The position numbers and the translations under genes are program-made. A DNA stretch of 36,850 nt from Hyphomicrobiales bacterium. GTDB taxonomy: Bacteria > Pseudomonadota > Alphaproteobacteria > SPJN01. How positions within the stretch are numbered: position 1 is the stretch's first letter; each line of letters starts with the position of its first letter. The notes under the pieces were generated by a model. The model was not told where the DNA came from. It ran no database searches and was given only the letters and a program-made list of their open reading frames with translations. Shown in pieces: positions 1-8,511 of this stretch. The DNA lies in contig SPJN01000022.1 of the NCBI GenBank assembly GCA_006844605.1, positions 1 to 36,850 on the forward strand, given 5' to 3'.

Positions 1-173
1 GTCTGGATGCGGTCGCCCGGCTTGGCACGTTTCCCATTCAGGCGGACCTGCCCGGTGCGCAGCAATTTTGACAACCGTCCGAATGACAGGCCCGGATAGG
101 CATCCTTGAACCATCGGTCCAACCGCTGGTCAGCATCCTTTGCCGACACTTCTATGGTTTGTACGCCGCTCAT
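1..173 (-). CDS. rluC: RluA/RluC-family 23S rRNA pseudouridine synthase (N-terminal part only)
   Basis: Only the first 57 codons lie in the window; the gene continues past base 1. My translation shows an N-terminal S4 RNA-binding domain: QRLDRWFKDAYPGLSFGRLSKLL followed by G-QVRLNGKRAKPGDRI (hyphens mark skipped residues), the layout that opens RluC/RluD-type pseudouridine synthases, which isomerise specific uridines in 23S rRNA. The catalytic domain is outside the window, so RluC versus another RluA-family member cannot be decided here. The ATG at 173-171 overlaps the crcB stop as ATGA, implying translational coupling at the end of the degP-rarA-crcB-rluC group. Confidence 0.85.
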   Translation of the reverse strand, partial: MSGVQTIEVSAKDADQRLDRWFKDAYPGLSFGRLSKLLRTGQVRLNGKRAKPGDRIQ

Positions 174-574
174 AATCCAGGACCACCCATACCACGTGCC
201 AGTGCCAGTCCAATGACCACTGCCAGAATTGATAAAATAACCGACCCGCCAATATAACTTGCAGCGGCCATCACCTCACGCCGTTCCCACAATGATAACG
301 CATCAAGCGAAAAGGCCGAGAATGTCGTGAAGCCGCCCAAAAAACCCGTAACCAGCAAAGCGCGCCATTGATCAACCGACATTGCCTCTGACGGGAGCCG
401 GTGCAGGATCAAGCCTGCGAGCAGCCCGATCAACAGTGACCCGACGACATTCACCGCCATCGTCCCAAAAGGAAACCCAGCCCCAAGCAAACGGGCAGCC
501 TGATTGACAGTGGCAAAGCGCAACATCGCGCCCAACCCGCCACCAAGGCCGACAAGCATCATCAGCTTAATCAT
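170..574 (-). CDS. crcB: CrcB/Fluc fluoride channel
   Basis: Small integral membrane protein of the Fluc (CrcB) family, which exports fluoride as an antiparallel dimer in the inner membrane. About 134 residues with four hydrophobic segments. Family motifs are clear: GLGGGLGAMLRF near the N-terminus, GTMAVNVVGSLLIG (the conserved Asn helix) and GFLGGFTTFSAFS (the TTFS Phe-box region). A longer open frame runs upstream to base 682, but it only shadows the end of rarA; I chose the ATG at 574 because it begins directly at MIKLMMLVGLGG, the expected family N-terminus. The start overlaps the rarA stop by 8 bases. No fluoride riboswitch is possible immediately upstream because the upstream sequence is coding. 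Confidence 0.93.
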   Translation of the reverse strand: MIKLMMLVGLGGGLGAMLRFATVNQAARLLGAGFPFGTMAVNVVGSLLIGLLAGLILHRLPSEAMSVDQWRALLVTGFLGGFTTFSAFSLDALSLWERREVMAAASYIGGSVILSILAVVIGLALARGMGGPGL

Positions 575-1889
575 GACCGTTTCCTTCATTATCGTCGGCT
601 TCGCGCCGTTCATCCCAAAAGGCGATGCGCTTGGCCAGTTCCTTTTCGAACCCGCGATTGACGGGATCGTAATAACGGGCACGCGTCATTTCAGGGGGAA
701 AATAGCTTTGCCCTGAAAAACCATGCGGCGCATCATGATCATAGCGGTAGCCGTCAGCATAGCCTTGCGACTTCATCAGTTTTGTCGGTGCATTCATCGC
801 ATGTTTCGGGGGCATAAGGGAACCTGTCTGCTTCGCCGCAGCCCCTGCCCCTTTAAATGCCATATAGGCCGCGTTTGATTTGGGCGCCGTTGCCAGATAT
901 AGCACCGCCTGACCCAATGCCAGTTCACCTTCCGGGCTTCCCAGCACCTCAAATGCCTGACGGGCCGCAATGGTTTGCGGCAATGCCTGTGGATCAGCAA
1001 GACCGATATCTTCTGATGCCATGCGGATCAGGCGGCGGGCAATGTATAACGGATCTTCGCCCGCCGTGATCATCCGTTGGAACCAATATAGGGCACCATC
1101 AGGGTCTGACCCCCGCACAGCCTTGTGCAAGGCGGAAACGAGATTGAAATGACCATCCGCGCCCTTGTCGTAGACCGGCGCACGTTTTTGCACGCGCGCG
1201 GCCACCTGCTTGCCATCAAGCGGCGTATCAGGCGGCAGGGCAAACAGCTCCTCTGCCAAATTCAGCAAAAAGCGGCCATCCCCATCGGCAAACCCGCACA
1301 GGGTTGCCCGCCCGTCTTTTGTTACCGGCAGCTTAAAGCCCATCAAATGTTCGGCGCGCGTCAACAATTGATCCATTGCCTGATCAGACAGGCGGTTCAA
1401 TGTCAAAACCTGACAGCGAGACAACAGTGCGGCGTTTAACTCAAAGCTGGGATTTTCCGTCGTCGCCCCCACCAGCACAATTGTGCCGTCCTCAACATAG
1501 GGTAGGAAGCTATCAAGCTGTGCCTTGTTGAACCGATGAATTTCATCCACAAACAATAACGTGCCGCGTCCATGTGTGCGATCAGCCTTGGCCTGTTCAA
1601 ACACCTTACGCAGGTCTGCAACGCCGGAAAAAATGGCTGAGATTTTGCGAAATTCCAAATCCGCATGATGGGCCAACAAATGCGCAATCGTTGTCTTGCC
1701 CGTACCGGGCGGGCCCCACAGGATCAATGATGCCAACCGGCCTGCCGCAACCATACGTGCCAAGGGGCCATCAGCCCCCAGCAAATGGTCCTGCCCGACG
1801 ACATCGTTCAACGCAGCAGGGCGCAGGCGATCAGCCAGTGGACGGGGGGCATCCGCACCCATGTCAGAATTTTCGAAAAGATCGCTCAC
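567..1889 (-). CDS. rarA: Replication-associated recombination protein RarA (MgsA)
   Basis: AAA+ ATPase of the RarA/MgsA/WRNIP1 family, related to clamp-loader subunits and RuvB, acting at stalled replication forks. It is full length at 440 residues. The Walker A motif GPPGTGKTT is at about 59-67, Walker B/DEIH (LLFVDEIHRF) at about 111-120, sensor 1 in GATTENPSFELN near 141-152, and an arginine-finger candidate in ALLSR just after. The C-terminal tetramerisation region includes SLMPPKHAMNAPTKLMK and the YRYDHDAPHGFSGQSYFP stretch typical of the family. The start is GTG at 1889-1887 with an upstream AGGGG; the protein then begins MSDLFE. It lies 19 bases after degP and overlaps crcB by 8 bases. 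Confidence 0.95.
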   Translation of the reverse strand: MSDLFENSDMGADAPRPLADRLRPAALNDVVGQDHLLGADGPLARMVAAGRLASLILWGPPGTGKTTIAHLLAHHADLEFRKISAIFSGVADLRKVFEQAKADRTHGRGTLLFVDEIHRFNKAQLDSFLPYVEDGTIVLVGATTENPSFELNAALLSRCQVLTLNRLSDQAMDQLLTRAEHLMGFKLPVTKDGRATLCGFADGDGRFLLNLAEELFALPPDTPLDGKQVAARVQKRAPVYDKGADGHFNLVSALHKAVRGSDPDGALYWFQRMITAGEDPLYIARRLIRMASEDIGLADPQALPQTIAARQAFEVLGSPEGELALGQAVLYLATAPKSNAAYMAFKGAGAAAKQTGSLMPPKHAMNAPTKLMKSQGYADGYRYDHDAPHGFSGQSYFPPEMTRARYYDPVNRGFEKELAKRIAFWDERREADDNEGNGHD

Positions 1890-1908
1890 CCCATCCCCTA
1901 TGTCATAT

Positions 1909-3357
1909 CTATTTTGCGCGCGTCTTGAAATTCAGAATACGGTCACCGCGCGACACGGCAAAATGCCAATCACCCTGATGCGCTGCCAACTTCTGTTCAA
2001 GTTCCACACTGGTCTTGATCGACTGGCCGTTCAAGCTGGCAAGCACGTCACCGGGGCGCAAGCCGCGCCGCGCTGCGTAGGAGCCACGGGACAGGCGCAC
2101 CACGACCACACCGCTTTCAAGCGGATCACGCCCCAACTCTTCAGCAAAGGCCGGTGACAGATTTGCTATCGTGACATTGGTCAACGGATGGTCCCCCACC
2201 AACTGACGTTCATCCCGCGCCGGGGTTTCGGGCGGCGTTGCCCGTTGTAGCCGGGTTGATTTTGTTGCCCCGTCTCGCCAATAGGCAATGTTGATAGGTT
2301 TGGATTTTTCAGACGCGGCAAGGCGGAACTTAATCGCCTGCATATCAAACACATCCTGACCATCAACGGTCAAAACCACATCACCGACGCGCAGGCCAGC
2401 CTGATCAGCAGGCCCATCGGGGTAAAGTTCATTCAACAACACACCGCCGGGACGGTCGAGCCCAAGGCCGGTCGCAATTTCGCTGGTTACAGGCTGCCCA
2501 TTTGCACCAAGCCAGGGCCGCTTTAACATGCCATCACCCAATGCAGCGGCAACAACAGACCGCACCATCGTGGACGGAATGGCAAAGCCGATGCCGACCG
2601 ACCCACCGGACCGGGAATAGATTGCCGTATTCACGCCGATCAACTCACCCCTCACATTCACAAGGGCACCACCTGAATTGCCGGGGTTGATAGCCGCATC
2701 TGTCTGGATAAAAAATTGATAGTCAGCAACACCAACCTGGGTCCGGGCCAAGGCTGATACAATCCCGCTTGTTACGGTTTGTCCAACACCAAAGGGGTTG
2801 CCGATTGCCACGACCAAATCACCGACATCAATTGCATCAGGGTCACCGAATTGAATGGCGGGCAGTGTCTCCCCCGCGGTATCGATGCGCAGCACGGCAA
2901 GGTCCGTCCGTTCATCGGCCAGCACGATTTCAGCCTCAAACTCGCGCCGATCAGACAAGGCCACGATCACCTCGTCCGCGCCCTTGATCACATGATTGTT
3001 CGTGATGATCACACCGTCTGCGCCGACCACCACACCGGACCCAAGCGAGCTTTGCACCCGTTCCTGCGGCACCGATTGGCCATTGCTGCCATTCGGGCGC
3101 TGGCCGAAAAAACGTCGAAAAAACGGGTCATCAAACAGGGGGGAGCGGCGCTGCTGCGTACGCACCACTTTCTTGGTATAGATATTGACGACGGACGGTG
3201 CCACCTGCCGTACTATCGGCGCGAAGCTAAGTGTGATTTCCGCCTGACTTTCTGGCACCAGGTCATTGCTTGCCTGCTGGGCAGTACCCGGACCGGCAAT
3301 TAACAAGGCAGACGATGCCACAAGGGCGGAAATGATGACGGATCGTAGCTGTTTCAT
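1909..3357 (-). CDS. degP: DegP/DegQ-family periplasmic serine endoprotease (Do family)
   Basis: Exported quality-control protease. An N-terminal signal peptide (K/R n-region, hydrophobic core, probable cleavage near GTAQQA) is followed by a trypsin-like domain with catalytic triad His122, Asp152 and Ser228 (GNSGG motif), then two PDZ domains at about 275-365 and 385-480 (GPADQAGLRVGDVVLTVDG and AARRGLRPGDVLASLNG). The length of 482 residues is normal. I chose the ATG at 3357 because it starts directly at a classical signal peptide; an in-frame GTG at 3372 would add five residues and cannot be excluded. It follows the rplQ terminator, so it should have its own promoter, but I found no convincing -35/-10 pair in 3373-3494. 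It leads the rarA-crcB-rluC group. DegP versus DegQ or MucD cannot be separated by eye. Confidence 0.92.
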   Translation of the reverse strand: MKQLRSVIISALVASSALLIAGPGTAQQASNDLVPESQAEITLSFAPIVRQVAPSVVNIYTKKVVRTQQRRSPLFDDPFFRRFFGQRPNGSNGQSVPQERVQSSLGSGVVVGADGVIITNNHVIKGADEVIVALSDRREFEAEIVLADERTDLAVLRIDTAGETLPAIQFGDPDAIDVGDLVVAIGNPFGVGQTVTSGIVSALARTQVGVADYQFFIQTDAAINPGNSGGALVNVRGELIGVNTAIYSRSGGSVGIGFAIPSTMVRSVVAAALGDGMLKRPWLGANGQPVTSEIATGLGLDRPGGVLLNELYPDGPADQAGLRVGDVVLTVDGQDVFDMQAIKFRLAASEKSKPINIAYWRDGATKSTRLQRATPPETPARDERQLVGDHPLTNVTIANLSPAFAEELGRDPLESGVVVVRLSRGSYAARRGLRPGDVLASLNGQSIKTSVELEQKLAAHQGDWHFAVSRGDRILNFKTRAK

Positions 3358-3494
3358 AATCACACTATACACTGTTCAGATTGGTGCGGCCTAGTAGATA
3401 GGATCGTTCAATATAGATGGGCACCGCAATCATCTGCGCCCCAAATTTGGCAATTTCACGACACCCGCACAAGACCCCACGGTCACACAGCCCC

Positions 3495-3536
3495 AAAAGG
3501 TAACGCCCTGCCCCTCAATCAAGAAGGACAGGGCGT
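3495..3536 (-). terminator. Intrinsic terminator after rplQ (end of alpha operon)
   Basis: On the minus strand the stem ACGCCCTGTCC pairs with GGGCAGGGCGT (about 11 bp with one G-T pair, arms at 3526-3536 and 3503-3513). It is followed after TACC by four Ts. It lies about 20 bases past the rplQ stop, separating the alpha operon from degP. The U-run is short, so termination may be partial. Confidence 0.75.
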
Positions 3537-3558
3537 CAGCCGTAATTTTTTAGAAGAC

Positions 3559-3984
3559 TTATGCTTCGACTGCTTCGTCCAAGTCTGCCTCTTCACGGGC
3601 GCGATCAGCTGCACCCTTGGCATCGACGTCACGGTCAACAAGCTCAATCACAGCCATGGGTGCAGAATCGCCATAACGGTAACCGGCCTTCAGAACGCGG
3701 GTGTAACCACCGGGGCGTTCTGTGTAACGTTCGGCCAATGTGTCGAACAGTTTCTGCACAGCAGCCTGATCAGGCAATTTGCCCAATGCCTGACGGCGGG
3801 CATGCAGGTCGCCACGCTTACCAAGGGTGATGAGCTTGTCCATATAGGGCTTCAACTCTTTTGCCTTGGGCAATGTTGTCTTGATCTGCTCATGCGTGAT
3901 CAGGGACACAGCCATATTGGCCAACATGGCCTTACGGTGGCTGCTTGTGCGATTAAGGCGGCGATGCGCTTTTCTATGTCTCAT
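3559..3984 (-). CDS. rplQ: 50S ribosomal protein L17 (bL17)
   Basis: Starts [24 protein letters not shown], the invariant L17 N-terminus that binds 23S rRNA near the exit tunnel. It has 141 residues, longer than E. coli L17 (127) because of an acidic C-terminal tail rich in D/E/A, as is common in alphaproteobacteria. Last gene of the alpha operon, downstream of rpoA as in most bacteria; its stop is followed closely by a terminator hairpin. Confidence 0.98.
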   Translation of the reverse strand: MRHRKAHRRLNRTSSHRKAMLANMAVSLITHEQIKTTLPKAKELKPYMDKLITLGKRGDLHARRQALGKLPDQAAVQKLFDTLAERYTERPGGYTRVLKAGYRYGDSAPMAVIELVDRDVDAKGAADRAREEADLDEAVEA

Positions 3985-4112
3985 AGTCTTTCTCCTTATG
4001 CCGGGCCGGGGTTATCCCCGATCTTTCGCCGGTTTCCAATGACGCCGCCCCTATTTACGGGTGCGACGCGGTTCACTGCGGGCCAGCAATCAAATGCAAG
4101 CCCGCAAATTCG

Positions 4113-5129
4113 TTAAATGGCGTCTTCGTGCTTTTTGGCCAGCTCTTCAATATTGTCCGGCGGCCAATCCGGCACTTCCATACCGAGGTGCAGACCCATC
4201 TGTGACAGCACTTCCTTAATCTCGTTCAAGGACTTGCGGCCAAAGTTCGGTGTGCGCAGCATCTCGCCTTCGGTCTTCTGGATCAGATCACCGATGTAAA
4301 CGATGTTGTCGTTTTTCAGGCAATTTGCTGAACGGACAGACAGTTCCAACTCGTCAACCTTCTTAAGAAGGGCGGGGTTGAACTGCAGCTCAGGTGTTTC
4401 GACTTCTTCTTGAACCTGTTGCGGCTCTTCAAAGTTGACGAACAGCTGCAACTGATCCTGCAGAATACGTGCTGCATAGGCAACCGCATCATCCGGGCTC
4501 AGACCACCGTCAGTTTCGACATGCATGACCAATTTATCATAATCAAGGTTCTGACCTGAGCGGGTCTTTTCAACCTTGTATGATACACGCTGGATGGGTG
4601 TGTAGACACTATCGATCGGGATCAGACCAATGGGGGCATCGGCGGGGCGGTTACGCTCTGCCGGGACATAGCCCTTGCCCATATTAACGGTCAGTTCCAT
4701 ATGGATACGTGCGCCATCATCCAGTGTGCAAATTTCATGCTCTGGATTCAGGATGGTGACATCTGCCACATCGCCAATTTGGGCTGCGGTGACAACACCG
4801 GGCCCTTCGGCTGCCAGCACGAGCCGCTTGGGGCCCGTACCTTCCATGGCAACAGCAAGTTCTTTCAAGTTCAAAATGATGTCTGTGACATCCTCGCGAA
4901 CCCCCTCGATTGAGGAGAACTCATGCAGCACACCATCAATTTGTACAGAGGTGATTGCAGCACCCTGCAATGAAGACAATAAAACACGACGCAGACCATT
5001 GCCGAGCGTCAGGCCAAACCCACGCTCCAGCGGTTCGGCGGTAATAGTCGCCATACGCAGCGGGTCTGCACCCGGCTCAATCTCAAGGCCGGTCGGTTTG
5101 ATCAATTCCTGCCAATTCTTTTGAATCAC
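4113..5129 (-). CDS. rpoA: DNA-directed RNA polymerase subunit alpha
   Basis: Alpha subunit that nucleates RNA polymerase assembly and contacts UP elements and activators. The N-terminal dimerisation domain ([22 protein letters not shown]) is followed by the flexible linker and a C-terminal helix-hairpin-helix domain ([22 protein letters not shown]). I place the start at GTG 5129-5127: it gives [12 protein letters not shown], the usual alphaproteobacterial N-terminus, 338 residues in total, and has GAGG eight bases upstream. An in-frame ATG at 5153 (346 residues) would add an eight-residue leader not typical of the family. The upstream rpsK gap contains a terminator-like hairpin, so rpoA level may be set relative to rpsK. 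Confidence 0.97.
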   Translation of the reverse strand: MIQKNWQELIKPTGLEIEPGADPLRMATITAEPLERGFGLTLGNGLRRVLLSSLQGAAITSVQIDGVLHEFSSIEGVREDVTDIILNLKELAVAMEGTGPKRLVLAAEGPGVVTAAQIGDVADVTILNPEHEICTLDDGARIHMELTVNMGKGYVPAERNRPADAPIGLIPIDSVYTPIQRVSYKVEKTRSGQNLDYDKLVMHVETDGGLSPDDAVAYAARILQDQLQLFVNFEEPQQVQEEVETPELQFNPALLKKVDELELSVRSANCLKNDNIVYIGDLIQKTEGEMLRTPNFGRKSLNEIKEVLSQMGLHLGMEVPDWPPDNIEELAKKHEDAI

Positions 5130-5206
5130 GGTAGGCCCTCGCTTATTGGGCATCAGTCGCTACCCCTGTGGGAATGGGGTGGATTGGCGCTGACGCAGGA
5201 AACAGG

Positions 5207-5231
5207 AAAGGACAGGCACAAGCGCCCGTCC
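5207..5231 (-). terminator. Terminator-like hairpin in the rpsK-rpoA gap
   Basis: On the minus strand GGACGGGC pairs with GCCTGTCC (8 bp including one G-T, loop of six), followed by TTTCC. It sits 20 bases after the rpsK stop and about 80 bases before rpoA. With only three Ts it is more likely a partial terminator, an mRNA end-stabiliser or a processing site than a full stop, because rpoA and rplQ have no obvious promoter of their own after it. Confidence 0.5.
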
Positions 5232-5250
5232 CCCAAATTCGAAAAATGGA

Positions 5251-5646
5251 TCAGACGCGCCGACGCTTACGCGGGCGGCAGCCATTATGCGGAATCGGTG
5301 TCACATCACGAATGGAGGTGATGGTAAAACCAATTGCCTGCAAGGCACGCAGTGCTGATTCACGACCGGACCCGGGGCCCAACACTTCAACTTCAAGTGT
5401 CTTCATACCGTGTTCGGCTGCTTTCTTGCCCGCATCTTCTGCGGCAACCTGCGCTGCGAACGGAGTCGACTTACGTGACCCCTTGAAACCCATGGTACCC
5501 GCTGATGACCAAGAGATCGTATTCCCCTGTGCGTCAGTGATAGTGATCATGGTATTGTTGAACGTTGCCGCTACGTGCGCCACACCAGAACTGATGTTTT
5601 TGCGTTCGCGACGCCGGATACGTCCGGTCTGTGCCTGTCGAGCCAT
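5251..5646 (-). CDS. rpsK: 30S ribosomal protein S11 (uS11)
   Basis: 131 residues beginning [25 protein letters not shown]. The core [21 protein letters not shown] and the C-terminal [20 protein letters not shown] are diagnostic; the latter lines the mRNA exit channel near the Shine-Dalgarno helix. Second gene of the alpha operon, 21 bases after rpsM. Confidence 0.98.
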   Translation of the reverse strand: MARQAQTGRIRRRERKNISSGVAHVAATFNNTMITITDAQGNTISWSSAGTMGFKGSRKSTPFAAQVAAEDAGKKAAEHGMKTLEVEVLGPGSGRESALRALQAIGFTITSIRDVTPIPHNGCRPRKRRRV

Positions 5647-5667
5647 GTAATCCGCCTTTTAACCCAA

Positions 5668-6036
5668 TTATTTCTTTTTGCCGGCAATTGCTTTTGCCGG
5701 GCCTTTACGTGTGCGCGCATTTGTATGCGTGCGCTGGCCACGTACCGGCAAACCACGACGATGACGCAGACCACGATAGCACTTCAGATCCTGAAGACGC
5801 TTAATGTTGGCCTTAACCTCACGGCGCAGATCACCTTCAACCAGATAATCAGCATCAATGGTCTCACGGATACGAATCACTTCGTCGTCCGACAGCTCAT
5901 TAACCCGACGGGTATCTTCGATACCGACTTTTTCGAGGATTTCTTTTGATTTCGTCGACCCAATCCCATGGATATAGGTCAGACCAATCAGCACCCGCTT
6001 AGAAGTCGGGATATTCACGCCTGCAATACGTGCCAC
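5668..6036 (-). CDS. rpsM: 30S ribosomal protein S13 (uS13)
   Basis: 122 residues starting [26 protein letters not shown], with the C-terminal [20 protein letters not shown] that contacts the P-site tRNA and the intersubunit bridge to the 50S. Translation starts at GTG (6036-6034), preceded by GGGAG with nine bases of spacing. It is the first gene after a ~400-nt untranslated leader with its own promoter, unlike the usual tight secY-rpmJ-rpsM junction of E. coli. Confidence 0.98.
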   Translation of the reverse strand: MARIAGVNIPTSKRVLIGLTYIHGIGSTKSKEILEKVGIEDTRRVNELSDDEVIRIRETIDADYLVEGDLRREVKANIKRLQDLKCYRGLRHRRGLPVRGQRTHTNARTRKGPAKAIAGKKK

Positions 6037-6437
6037 CAGCTTATGCTCCCAAAATGCGTCCAGACCGATATTGGCCCTGTTTGGACGCGCAAATTCAATT
6101 CCGCAGGTGACTAATCACCTGCAATTCCTGCAATGTCCTGTGCCAAATTACGGTTGGAAGGCGCCACGCGCACTCACCAACTATAAGGGGCACCGGTTGC
6201 CAAGTCAGCCCGGCCGCGTTGTGCGGCCAATGAACTGCCCCGGCTTGTGTCTCGATCAGGTTTCCGCCCATCAGAACCCTAATCTTTTCTGTCAAGCCAC
6301 CGGCTTATACTGGATCATCCATCGATAATCCCGCCTTCGTGCGTTCCATTTTGAAACGAACGAAACCACCCGATCTGGCAACCAAATGGTTGATTTGACC
6401 GGCTGGGTTTAAGACTCTGCTTTATCGCCTCATAAGG
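6037..6437 (-). promoter_or_regulatory. Long structured 5' leader of the rpsM-rpsK-rpoA-rplQ operon
   Basis: No convincing gene lies in this 400-base stretch. Next to the rpsM start are two hairpins: GCGTCCA/TGGACGC (6056-6062 with 6082-6088) and a perfect 8-bp stem GCAGGTGA/TCACCTGC with a four-base loop (6103-6122), extendable by AATT/AATT across a two-base bulge. Further upstream is GGCCGC/GCGGCC (6212-6228). In E. coli the alpha-operon leader is a pseudoknot bound by S4, but rpsD is not in this operon, so a different regulator, or none, is implied. A 66-codon TTG-started frame at 6095-6295 resembles nothing I know. Confidence 0.5.
6180..6208 (-). promoter_or_regulatory. Possible second rpsM promoter (P2)
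   Basis: Minus-strand CTGACT (6203-6208), 17-base spacer, TATAGT (6180-6185). The -10 matches five of six consensus bases and the -35 four of six. Transcription would begin near 6173, giving a shorter leader that keeps only the two hairpins next to the start codon. Weaker evidence than P1. Confidence 0.35.
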
Positions 6438-6443
6438 GCCGCG

Positions 6444-6471
6444 ATTATAGGCGTCAACCACACAGGGTCAA
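6444..6471 (-). promoter_or_regulatory. Sigma70-type promoter of the alpha operon (P1)
   Basis: Minus-strand TTGACC (6466-6471), 16-base spacer, and a perfect TATAAT (6444-6449), starting 15 bases after the adk stop codon. Predicted start near 6437. I see no terminator between adk and this promoter, so read-through from secY-adk should add to the signal. Confidence 0.75.
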
Positions 6472-6486
6472 GCCGCCTTCTGGCCC

Positions 6487-7158
6487 TTACCCTGCGGCAA
6501 ACAGTGCCTCAATTGCTTGGGAAACCTCATCAATCGAGGCCATCCCGTCCACAGGCCGCACCAAACCACGATCGGCGTAATAATTGATCAAAGGTGCAGT
6601 CTGATTATGAAACGCATCAAGGCGAGTTTTCACTGCCTCTTCATTGTCATCAGCGCGGCGCTTGAACTCTTTTCCGCCGCATTCGTCGCAGATTCCTGCG
6701 GTTTTTGTCGGTTTGAAGGTGTCGTGATACCCGGCACCACAATCGCCACAGGCGAATCGACCAGTGATTCGCTCAACCAAGGCGGCAATGTCCACTTCCA
6801 TATTAATCACATGGTCCAGTGAAACGCCCTTGGCATCCAAAAGTTGGTCCAAAGCCTCAGCCTGGCCGGTTGTCCGCGGAAAACCGTCCAAAATAAAGCC
6901 ACCAGCCTTGATATCGTCCTGATCGAGTCGCTCATCAATAATGCCGACGACGACTTCATCAGGCACCAATTCGCCCGCTTCCATCAGCGCACCGGCCTTC
7001 TTGCCGATCGGCGACCCAGATGCCACAGCGGCGCGCAACATGTCACCTGTGGACAGCTGTACCATATTGCGGCTTTTGACCAAGCGTTCGGCCTGAGTGC
7101 CCTTCCCGGCACCGGGCGGACCAATCAGAATAATATTCTGGGCAGCGGCGTCACTCAT
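6487..7158 (-). CDS. adk: Adenylate kinase
   Basis: Interconverts ATP + AMP and 2 ADP in the cytoplasm. The P-loop GPPGAGKGT is at about 13-21, the AMP-binding region STGDMLR at about 36-42 and DGFPRT at about 91-96. The LID domain carries four cysteines (C137, C140, C157, C160; CX2C-X16-CX2C), so this is the zinc-binding long form. 223 residues, normal. Its ATG overlaps the secY stop as ATGA (7158-7155), suggesting translational coupling; secY-adk adjacency is conserved in many bacteria. Confidence 0.97.
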   Translation of the reverse strand: MSDAAAQNIILIGPPGAGKGTQAERLVKSRNMVQLSTGDMLRAAVASGSPIGKKAGALMEAGELVPDEVVVGIIDERLDQDDIKAGGFILDGFPRTTGQAEALDQLLDAKGVSLDHVINMEVDIAALVERITGRFACGDCGAGYHDTFKPTKTAGICDECGGKEFKRRADDNEEAVKTRLDAFHNQTAPLINYYADRGLVRPVDGMASIDEVSQAIEALFAAG

Positions 7159-8489
7159 CGACGAGACCCTCTTAGTTTCGATTTCTTAATCAGCCCTTCA
7201 TATTGATGGGCAATCAAATGGCTTTGAATTTGGCCAACCGTATCCATCGTCACTGACACCACAATCAACAAACTGGTGCCACCAAAATAGAACGGCACAG
7301 CATAGGACGAGATCAGAATTTCAGGCAGCAGACACACGGCTGTCAAATAACCTGCGCCGACCACAGTCAGGCGGGTCAGAACATAATCAATATATTCCGC
7401 GGTTTTCTTGCCAGGGCGAATGCCGGGCACAAAGCCGCCCTGCTTGCGCAGATTATCGGCTGTGTCTTCGGGGTTGAATACCAACGCTGTGTAGAAGAAC
7501 GCGAAGAAAATCACGCCGGCAGCATAAAAGGCCAGATAAAGCGGCTGGCCACGGCCAAGCATTGCGGTGATGGTCGTCAGCCATTCAGGCCCGCCTTCAC
7601 CACTGAAATTGGCAATTGTGATCGGCAGCAGCAAGATTGAGCTGGCGAAAATGGGCGGGATCACACCGGCTGAATTCAACTTCAAAGGCAGGTGAGAGCT
7701 ATCGCCACCTGTCATCTGACGGGCATTCACCTGACGCTTGGGATACTGGATCAACAAGCGGCGCTGCGCCCGTTCGATAAAGACCACAAAGGCAATCACG
7801 GCAACGGACATCACCAGCAGAGCGATGATAACCAAGGTCGGCAAGGCGCCCGTGCGGCCCAATTCAAAGGTTGAGGCAAGCGCGCTGGGCAGCTCTGCCA
7901 CAATACCGGCGAAGATGATCAAGGAAATACCGTTACCGACACCACGCGCGGTAATCTGTTCACCCAGCCACATCAGGAACAACGTCCCGCCGACCAGTGT
8001 AATCACAGTCGTGGTAAGGAAGAACCAGCCCGGGTCCATCACAACGCCTTCGGCATTCTGAAGCCCAACAGCGATGGCAAAGCCCTGAACCGAGGCCAAC
8101 AACACCGTACCGTAGCGGGTGTATTGGTTGATTTTCTTACGGCCCTGCTCGCCCTCTTTCTTCAATGCCTCAAGCTGCGGAGATACCGAGCTCATAAGCT
8201 GCATGATAATTGAAGCGGTAATATACGGCATGATGTTCAACGCAAAGATCGCCATACGTGCCACGGCACCGCCGGCGAAGGCATTAAACATACTCAAAAT
8301 ACCGGTCTGGTTCTGCTCAACAAGAGCAGCCAGAGAGGACGGATCAATACCGGGCAGCGGAATATAGGTGCCAAGCCGGTAAACAATCAATGCGCCCAGC
8401 GTGAACCAGATCCGCTTACGCAGATCATCCGCCTTGGCGAAGGAAGAAAGATTGATATTCGCAGCAAGCTGTTCGGCAGCAGATGCCAT
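7155..8489 (-). CDS. secY: Preprotein translocase subunit SecY
   Basis: Pore subunit of the SecYEG channel in the inner membrane, with about ten transmembrane helices. Recognisable stretches include YRLGTYIPLPGID (TM1), SIIMQLMSSVSPQLEALKKEGEQGRKKINQYTRY, GNGISLIIFAGIVAELP and NPEDTADNLRKQGGFVPGIRPGKKTAEYI (cytosolic loop near the ribosome-binding region). I start at ATG 8489 (MASAAEQLAANI, 444 residues); the frame continues upstream to 8522, but those codons lie in a hairpin region and are not family-like. Two GC-rich hairpins precede the start. Confidence 0.97.
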   Translation of the reverse strand: MASAAEQLAANINLSSFAKADDLRKRIWFTLGALIVYRLGTYIPLPGIDPSSLAALVEQNQTGILSMFNAFAGGAVARMAIFALNIMPYITASIIMQLMSSVSPQLEALKKEGEQGRKKINQYTRYGTVLLASVQGFAIAVGLQNAEGVVMDPGWFFLTTTVITLVGGTLFLMWLGEQITARGVGNGISLIIFAGIVAELPSALASTFELGRTGALPTLVIIALLVMSVAVIAFVVFIERAQRRLLIQYPKRQVNARQMTGGDSSHLPLKLNSAGVIPPIFASSILLLPITIANFSGEGGPEWLTTITAMLGRGQPLYLAFYAAGVIFFAFFYTALVFNPEDTADNLRKQGGFVPGIRPGKKTAEYIDYVLTRLTVVGAGYLTAVCLLPEILISSYAVPFYFGGTSLLIVVSVTMDTVGQIQSHLIAHQYEGLIKKSKLRGSRR

Positions 8490-8511
8490 ATTGCAGGGTC
8501 CTTCAGCGAGT

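Noticed and set aside
504-716. Short plus-strand frames opposite rarA/crcB and many others opposite ribosomal genes
   Set aside because: They are mirror frames of well-identified genes on the other strand, with no motifs or ribosome-binding sites of their own.
3373-3494. degP promoter
   Set aside because: Several TTG and TAT-like pieces are present but none with 15-19 base spacing, so no promoter is called although one should exist.
6095-6295. 66-codon minus-strand frame (TTG start) in the rpsM leader
   Set aside because: No recognisable family, runs through the start-proximal hairpins, lacks a clear ribosome-binding site, and its tryptophan-rich composition looks like chance coding.
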